This document shows, piece after piece, positions 14,443 through 16,846 of a stretch of 16,846 nt of DNA. The number at the start of each line of letters is the position of its first letter. The stretch's first letter is position 1. Position numbers and translations under genes: made by a program. Source of the stretch: Opitutales bacterium (GTDB lineage: Bacteria > Verrucomicrobiota > Verrucomicrobiia > Opitutales > JAFGAQ01); contig JAQVLM010000015.1 in the NCBI GenBank assembly GCA_028704125.1, positions 1-16,846 on the forward strand. The letters are read 5' to 3'. The notes beneath the pieces are model-generated. The model made no database searches and was not told the DNA's origin. It saw only the letters and a program-made list of their open reading frames with translations.

Positions 14443-14713
14443 TTTCCCGGTGTTGCGGGGGGTGTCGATATTGGGGCTCGGGTTCACCCGATGGACAAAA
14501 CCGGGTCTCACGATTGACCTTTAGCCGAAAGCCGTGTTTGGGGCGTGTGGATGCGCTTTGGCGTGTCTCATCTTTACGGGGAAGTGGTCTCAATGCCGAT
14601 ACTTCCTGATCATGAGGAGCCTGTGAGGATTGAGCCTCACCCCCTGAGCCTACGAGGCTCGCCCCTTGTAGCCTTTTCTTATTCCCGGTCTCTCTGTGGT
14701 GAAAAAGAACTCT

Positions 14714-14760
14714 TTCTTGGACTGGATTTACATGATCCACAGGATTGAAGAGGATATCCT
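14714..14760 (+). repeat. Dispersed repeat R3, 5' part, copy 3
   Basis: TTGGACTGGATTTACATGAT is followed by CCACAGGATTGAAGAGGATA, matching the start of the copies at 3331 and 4551 with a seven-base insertion. Confidence 0.6.
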
Positions 14761-14795
14761 CATGCTGAGAAGCATACGGAAAGCGAATAGGAGGT

Positions 14796-14855
14796 TCTTT
14801 CGTAGCTGAACACTTGAGTGTTCCAGTCCGGTGTTCTTGGATTGGAGAAGAAGAG
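14796..14855 (+). repeat. Dispersed hairpin repeat R1, copy 3
   Basis: The flank TTCGTAGC precedes the stem GAACAC / GTGTTC with a TTGA loop. The tail TTCTTGGATTGGAGAAGAAG matches the other copies. The stem sequence differs from copies 1 and 4 but pairs perfectly. Confidence 0.7.
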
Positions 14856-14859
14856 GTTC

Positions 14860-14897
14860 TCACGCAGAGACCCGGAGACGCAAAGGTGGGAAGATGG
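14860..14897 (+). repeat. Dispersed repeat R3, 3' part
   Basis: CTCACGCAGAGACCCGGAGA, CGCAAAGG and GAAGATGGA match the 3' half of R3 (4590-4627), here separated from its 5' half by an R1 hairpin. Confidence 0.55.
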
Positions 14898-14908
14898 ACG
14901 GGGTGCAT

Positions 14909-14960
14909 TCGTCCCGTAGCGGAAATCGTGAGATTTCCGTCTTCCGGGATCTTGGATTGA
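14909..14960 (+). repeat. Dispersed hairpin repeat R1, copy 4 (perfect stem)
   Basis: GGAAATC, a GTGA loop and GATTTCC form a perfect seven-pair stem. The flanks CCCGTAGC and CGTCTTCCGGGATCTTGGAT match the other R1 copies. Confidence 0.75.
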
Positions 14961-15002
14961 GCAAAATGCTGTCCTCGTGCTGAGATGCAAAGAGAAGCGG
15001 AG

Positions 15003-15050
15003 CTGAACCACGAAATACCCGGAGAAAGCACGAAAGTGGGAGAAGTAGCG
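15003..15050. repeat. Half copy of dispersed repeat R5
   Basis: CTGAACCACGAAATACCCGG then AGAAAGCACGAAAGTGGGAG resembles the left half of R5. The right arm is missing. Confidence 0.45.
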
Positions 15051-15177
15051 GCTCGGTGAGGACACCTTGCCCTACCTTGAATGTGGGGTTGTTGCACGTC
15101 GTGCTTGGGTTCAGGATGCTGGGTTGGATGGAACGATTGGGGAGATCCGATCGCGTGAGATTGACCGTTGCGGGTAG

Positions 15178-15199
15178 GGATGAGCGTCCTCGCTCATCC
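15178..15199. repeat. Perfect nine-pair hairpin
   Basis: GGATGAGCG (15178-15186), loop TCCT and CGCTCATCC (15191-15199). No T-run follows on either strand, so it is not an ordinary terminator. It is more like a REP-type element. Confidence 0.6.
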
Positions 15200-15361
15200 G
15201 CAATGCGGTTTGGATGGGTTGAAAGTGCGATACTCTTCCAAATCGTGGGAAGGGAGAGTCCTCAGGATCGTTGATGCGGCAACAATGGATTTAGACCGTG
15301 AAGGCCACAGTCCGCTAGATTCAAGGGGGTGAAAAAAAAGAAGGGCCTTTCGCTCCAAGAT

Positions 15362-15685
15362 TCACAGGTCCAGTAATTCCCTGAGCGCGGCTTTCACATC
15401 TTTATATTGGATAGGAGTCAGTTGCCCAAGCTTCCTTGTCAATTTGTGACGATCGAAACTGGCGAGCCCTTGCAGATTGACTGCTGATGGTTTAGGAAGC
15501 CATTTCGGATGCCCAAGCTGAATCTCCCCACGCAAATTTCGAATCTGGGATGTGAGTGGGGCTACCACAACCAAAGCCCTTGCGTCATCCGCATCGGGAT
15601 AGGCTAGAATGAGAACCGGTCGGCTTTTTCCGACCATACCGAGATCGGCAAACCAGACTTCTCCGCACTTTGGTTTAGTATTCAC
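15362..15685 (-). CDS. MazF/PemK-family endoribonuclease toxin
   Basis: A 107-residue protein with the MazF/PemK beta-barrel pattern: CGEVWFADLG at residues 7-16, KSRPVLILAY at 20-29 with the catalytic-region Arg22, VVVAPLTSQ at 39-47 with the conserved Thr, and a C-terminal LTPIQYKDVKAAL helix. MazF enzymes cleave mRNA or tRNA at short sequences. The specificity here is unknown. It starts at GTG 15685 inside the 3' end of the antitoxin gene (11-base overlap), so its translation depends on that of the antitoxin. The pairing with a RelB/DinJ-type rather than a MazE-type antitoxin is noteworthy. Confidence 0.88.
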   Translation of the reverse strand: MNTKPKCGEVWFADLGMVGKSRPVLILAYPDADDARALVVVAPLTSQIRNLRGEIQLGHPKWLPKPSAVNLQGLASFDRHKLTRKLGQLTPIQYKDVKAALRELLDL

Positions 15686-15908
15686 CCAAGCTTTCGTTCC
15701 AAGCGTCTGCCTGTTCCTGGTCGGAAATCGGACGATCCGGTTTTGTTGTCACAAAAAAGGGTAGATCATCTCTTATGGCGACCTGCGCGAGAAAGATATT
15801 CACTGCATCGCTGGGCTTCATTCCCAAACGACTGAAAACTTCCTCCGCTTTTTTGTAGCGGGCTGTGTCAACACGAGCCCGTAATAGGGTGCTTTTCGGA
15901 CTGTTCAT
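15675..15908 (-). CDS. RelB/DinJ-family antitoxin
   Basis: From ATG 15908 the product is 77 residues. An open extension to 15992 exists, but family alignment starts at about STLLRARVDTARYKKAEEVF, followed by SRLGMKPSDAVNIFLAQVAI and DDLPF, which is the classic RelB/DinJ ribbon-helix-helix pattern. It would bind the operon promoter as a dimer, and its C-terminal tail (PISDQEQADAWNESLGEY) would bind the toxin. Upstream are two near-identical tandem blocks (GCTCGAAAAT and GCTCAAAAAT on the plus strand, 15910-15929), possible operator half-sites. It overlaps the toxin gene by 11 bases. Confidence 0.85.
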   Translation of the reverse strand: MNSPKSTLLRARVDTARYKKAEEVFSRLGMKPSDAVNIFLAQVAIRDDLPFFVTTKPDRPISDQEQADAWNESLGEY

Positions 15909-15909
15909 T

Positions 15910-15943
15910 GCTCGAAAATGCTCAAAAATGCATGATTTGTCAA
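15910..15943 (-). promoter_or_regulatory. Promoter/operator of the RelB-MazF operon
   Basis: On the minus strand TTGACA lies at 15943-15938, and the weak -10 candidate CATTTT lies at 15920-15915 with a 17-base spacer. The -35 ends 29 bases before ATG 15908, so transcription would start at about the ATG. Tandem ten-base blocks TGCTCGAAAA and TGCTCAAAAA on the plus strand overlap the -10 and could be operator sites. Confidence 0.45.
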
Positions 15944-15974
15944 CATATCGAAGCTGATCCAGTCCTTCTGCGAC

Positions 15975-16355
15975 TTGCACCAGAACGAGCAATACAGAGA
16001 TTACGCCTTCAAACTGTGGGGAAAGCTTTCCAGAAAGCGGACTTTCTCAGTATGCGGTGGCAAAGCGGAAATCTGGGCGGCTTCTATTGTTCACGTGATC
16101 GCGAGGCTCAATTTTCTTTTCGACCGAAACCACAAGAATTTCCTGAAACAGGGACTGATCTGTGGCCATTTCGGAACGAACCAGAAGACGATTACCAGTA
16201 AGGCTGCGGAAATCCGAAAGGCTGCCGGAATTCGGAACGGAGATAGCGATTTCTGTGATCGTGACATCCAGGATACCTTCAGTTGTGTGCTCCTTCCAAA
16301 CGGGATGTTGGTTCCAACGGAGGTTGCGCGAGATATGGGTTTGTTGGAGGATTAG
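15975..16355 (+). CDS. DUF6398-domain protein, 5' end apparently interrupted
   Basis: The conserved pattern 'QYRDYAFKLWGKLSRKR', 'KAEIWAASIVHVIARLNFLF', 'FGTNQKTITSKAAEIRKAAG' and 'LPNGMLVPTEVARDMGLLED' identifies the DUF6398 family, whose function is unknown. A TTG at 15975 gives 126 residues, but family-like residues (ISKLIQSFCDLHQNEQ) extend the frame back to 15936, where a TGA (15933-15935) blocks it. An ATG at 15918 lies in the same frame five codons before that TGA, so the intact gene was probably 15918-16355 with a nonsense change at codon 6, unless TTG is used. Its 5' end overlaps the promoter of the divergent antitoxin gene. The end of the segment that acts as helix-turn-helix-like looks intact. 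Confidence 0.6.
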   Translation: MHQNEQYRDYAFKLWGKLSRKRTFSVCGGKAEIWAASIVHVIARLNFLFDRNHKNFLKQGLICGHFGTNQKTITSKAAEIRKAAGIRNGDSDFCDRDIQDTFSCVLLPNGMLVPTEVARDMGLLED

Positions 16356-16403
16356 TGAACTCCACTCCGGTTGCGTATTGAGCAGTAGGACCCTCGAGTG
16401 CAG

Positions 16404-16646
16404 CTATTTACCGATATGGACCTCTTGGAGAAATTCGGGTTCCAGATGGATCTCGTTCATGAACCCTCCGAAGCGGTGGTCGATATCGGCGCTCACGTCG
16501 AGTACACATAGTCCATTCGCATCGAGCTCTTCCACCAGATAGGTGCGGCCGAAGCAAAATTCAAATACACGGCGACTCTCTTCCGGTAGATCGGCGACCC
16601 AATCTGGCATAATAGCGAAGCGGGCGATGCTGCCGGGACGAATCAT
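16404..16646 (-). CDS. Small conserved protein of unknown function
   Basis: An 80-residue acidic protein beginning MIRPGSIARFAIMPDWVADL, with PEESRRVFEFCFGRTY and VLDVSADIDHRFGGFMNEIH. The opening resembles a small beta-barrel, and I recall similar stand-alone proteins in several bacterial phyla without a known role. It converges with the DUF6398 gene, 48 bases apart. No Shine-Dalgarno precedes the ATG. The stop of a possible upstream leftward gene is 18 bases away. Confidence 0.65.
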   Translation of the reverse strand: MIRPGSIARFAIMPDWVADLPEESRRVFEFCFGRTYLVEELDANGLCVLDVSADIDHRFGGFMNEIHLEPEFLQEVHIGK

Positions 16647-16664
16647 TTGAGGAGGGTGGATTAT

Positions 16665-16846
16665 TCAAATATGGGAAATGGGGTCCAGCGGGACTCTATG
16701 GCTGGTCGACGGATTTGAGACTGTCCGCTCTTGTGGACGCATTGACGGAAGGTCCAGAAAACTGTCCAGATTGTTTTCCATGTGATTGATCCATCTGGTG
16801 TCCATATTGGAATTGCCGGAACTGTGTTCGGCAGCGATCCGGCCGA
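16665..16846 (-). CDS. Possible 3' end of a leftward gene, partial
   Basis: On the minus strand a frame is open from the window edge to TGA at 16667-16665, giving about 60 residues including NMDTRWINHMENNLDSFLDL and a terminal VPLDPISHI. It looks protein-like and sits 18 bases before the next leftward gene. However, the other two minus frames are also open here, so the choice is weak and no family is recognised. Confidence 0.3.
   Translation of the reverse strand, partial: GRIAAEHSSGNSNMDTRWINHMENNLDSFLDLPSMRPQERTVSNPSTSHRVPLDPISHI

Larger units (their letters stand above)
14443..15361. other. Repeat island D, no gene seen
   Basis: This 919-base gap is a mosaic of R3 (14714-14760), two R1 hairpins (14796-14855, 14909-14960), the 3' part of R3 (14860-14897), half an R5 (15003-15050), and two other hairpins: GAGCCT-ACG-AGGCTC at 14646-14660 and the one at 15178-15199. 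Open frames of up to about 220 codons on the minus strand cross several repeats and are not protein-like. The segments 14443-14640 and 15060-15170 show nothing I recognise. A run of eight A at 15332-15339 lies just past the end of the leftward MazF-like gene and would be a U-run in its transcript, but no good hairpin precedes it. Confidence 0.65.

Noticed and set aside
3187..14960. Integron attC sites as an explanation for the R1 hairpins flanking small operons
   Set aside because: I see no GTTRRRY/RYYYAAC core ends, no paired R''-L'' and L'-R' boxes, and no integron integrase in the window. Only the idea of a structure-recognised site remains.
14429..15097. A 222-codon minus-strand open frame in island D
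   Set aside because: It crosses R1, R3 and R5 copies, and its translation consists of repeat readings rather than a protein-like pattern.

Overview
The window is a 16.8 kb stretch of a free-living, heterotrophic, probably Gram-negative bacterium. It has genes for secreted carbohydrate-active proteins, a class II fumarase, a corrinoid section and several toxin-antitoxin-like operons. The intergenic DNA contains families of dispersed repeats of the kind I associate with Verrucomicrobia, Kiritimatiellota and Planctomycetes (PVC group). The taxonomic placement is an inference; no rRNA or tRNA gene is visible.

Layout. (1) 1-2123: end of a corrinoid/iron-type ABC transporter ATPase, then cbiA (cobyrinate a,c-diamide synthase) and cobO (corrinoid adenosyltransferase), all on + and tightly packed. 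(2) 2194-4336: two toxin-antitoxin-like operons, DUF6922/AbiEii nucleotidyltransferase and AbrB/PIN, with repeat island A between them (3096-3671) and island B after them (4337-4685). (3) 4686-6071: fumC on the minus strand. (4) 6365-8128: an unrecognised exported protein with two internally duplicated domain types. (5) 8445-9758: a solitary KAP-family P-loop NTPase behind a 316-base leader with inverted repeats. (6) 9892-13238: a two-gene unit for secreted carbohydrate-active proteins, a GH43-type glycosidase with discoidin-like and FnIII-like domains and a DUF1593/Sde182-type nucleoside-hydrolase-like protein. (7) 13239-16846: repeat island C, a small-protein/nucleotidyltransferase pair, repeat island D (about 0.9 kb), a leftward RelB/DinJ-like plus MazF/PemK-like pair, a divergent DUF6398 gene whose 5' end is interrupted by a TGA, a small conserved leftward gene, and possibly the 3' end of another leftward gene.

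The metabolic genes look like ordinary chromosomal content. The accessory part is the set of four two-gene stress/defence operons. Every repeat island abuts one of them, and the 8.5 kb between 4.7 and 13.2 kb holds no recognised copy of the repeats. One repeat family (R1) is a hairpin whose stem sequence changes from copy to copy while pairing is kept. This suggests a structure-based element rather than mere decay. The KAP NTPase is the best stand-alone candidate for an undescribed defence function. The exported protein at 6365-8128 is the least explained large gene.
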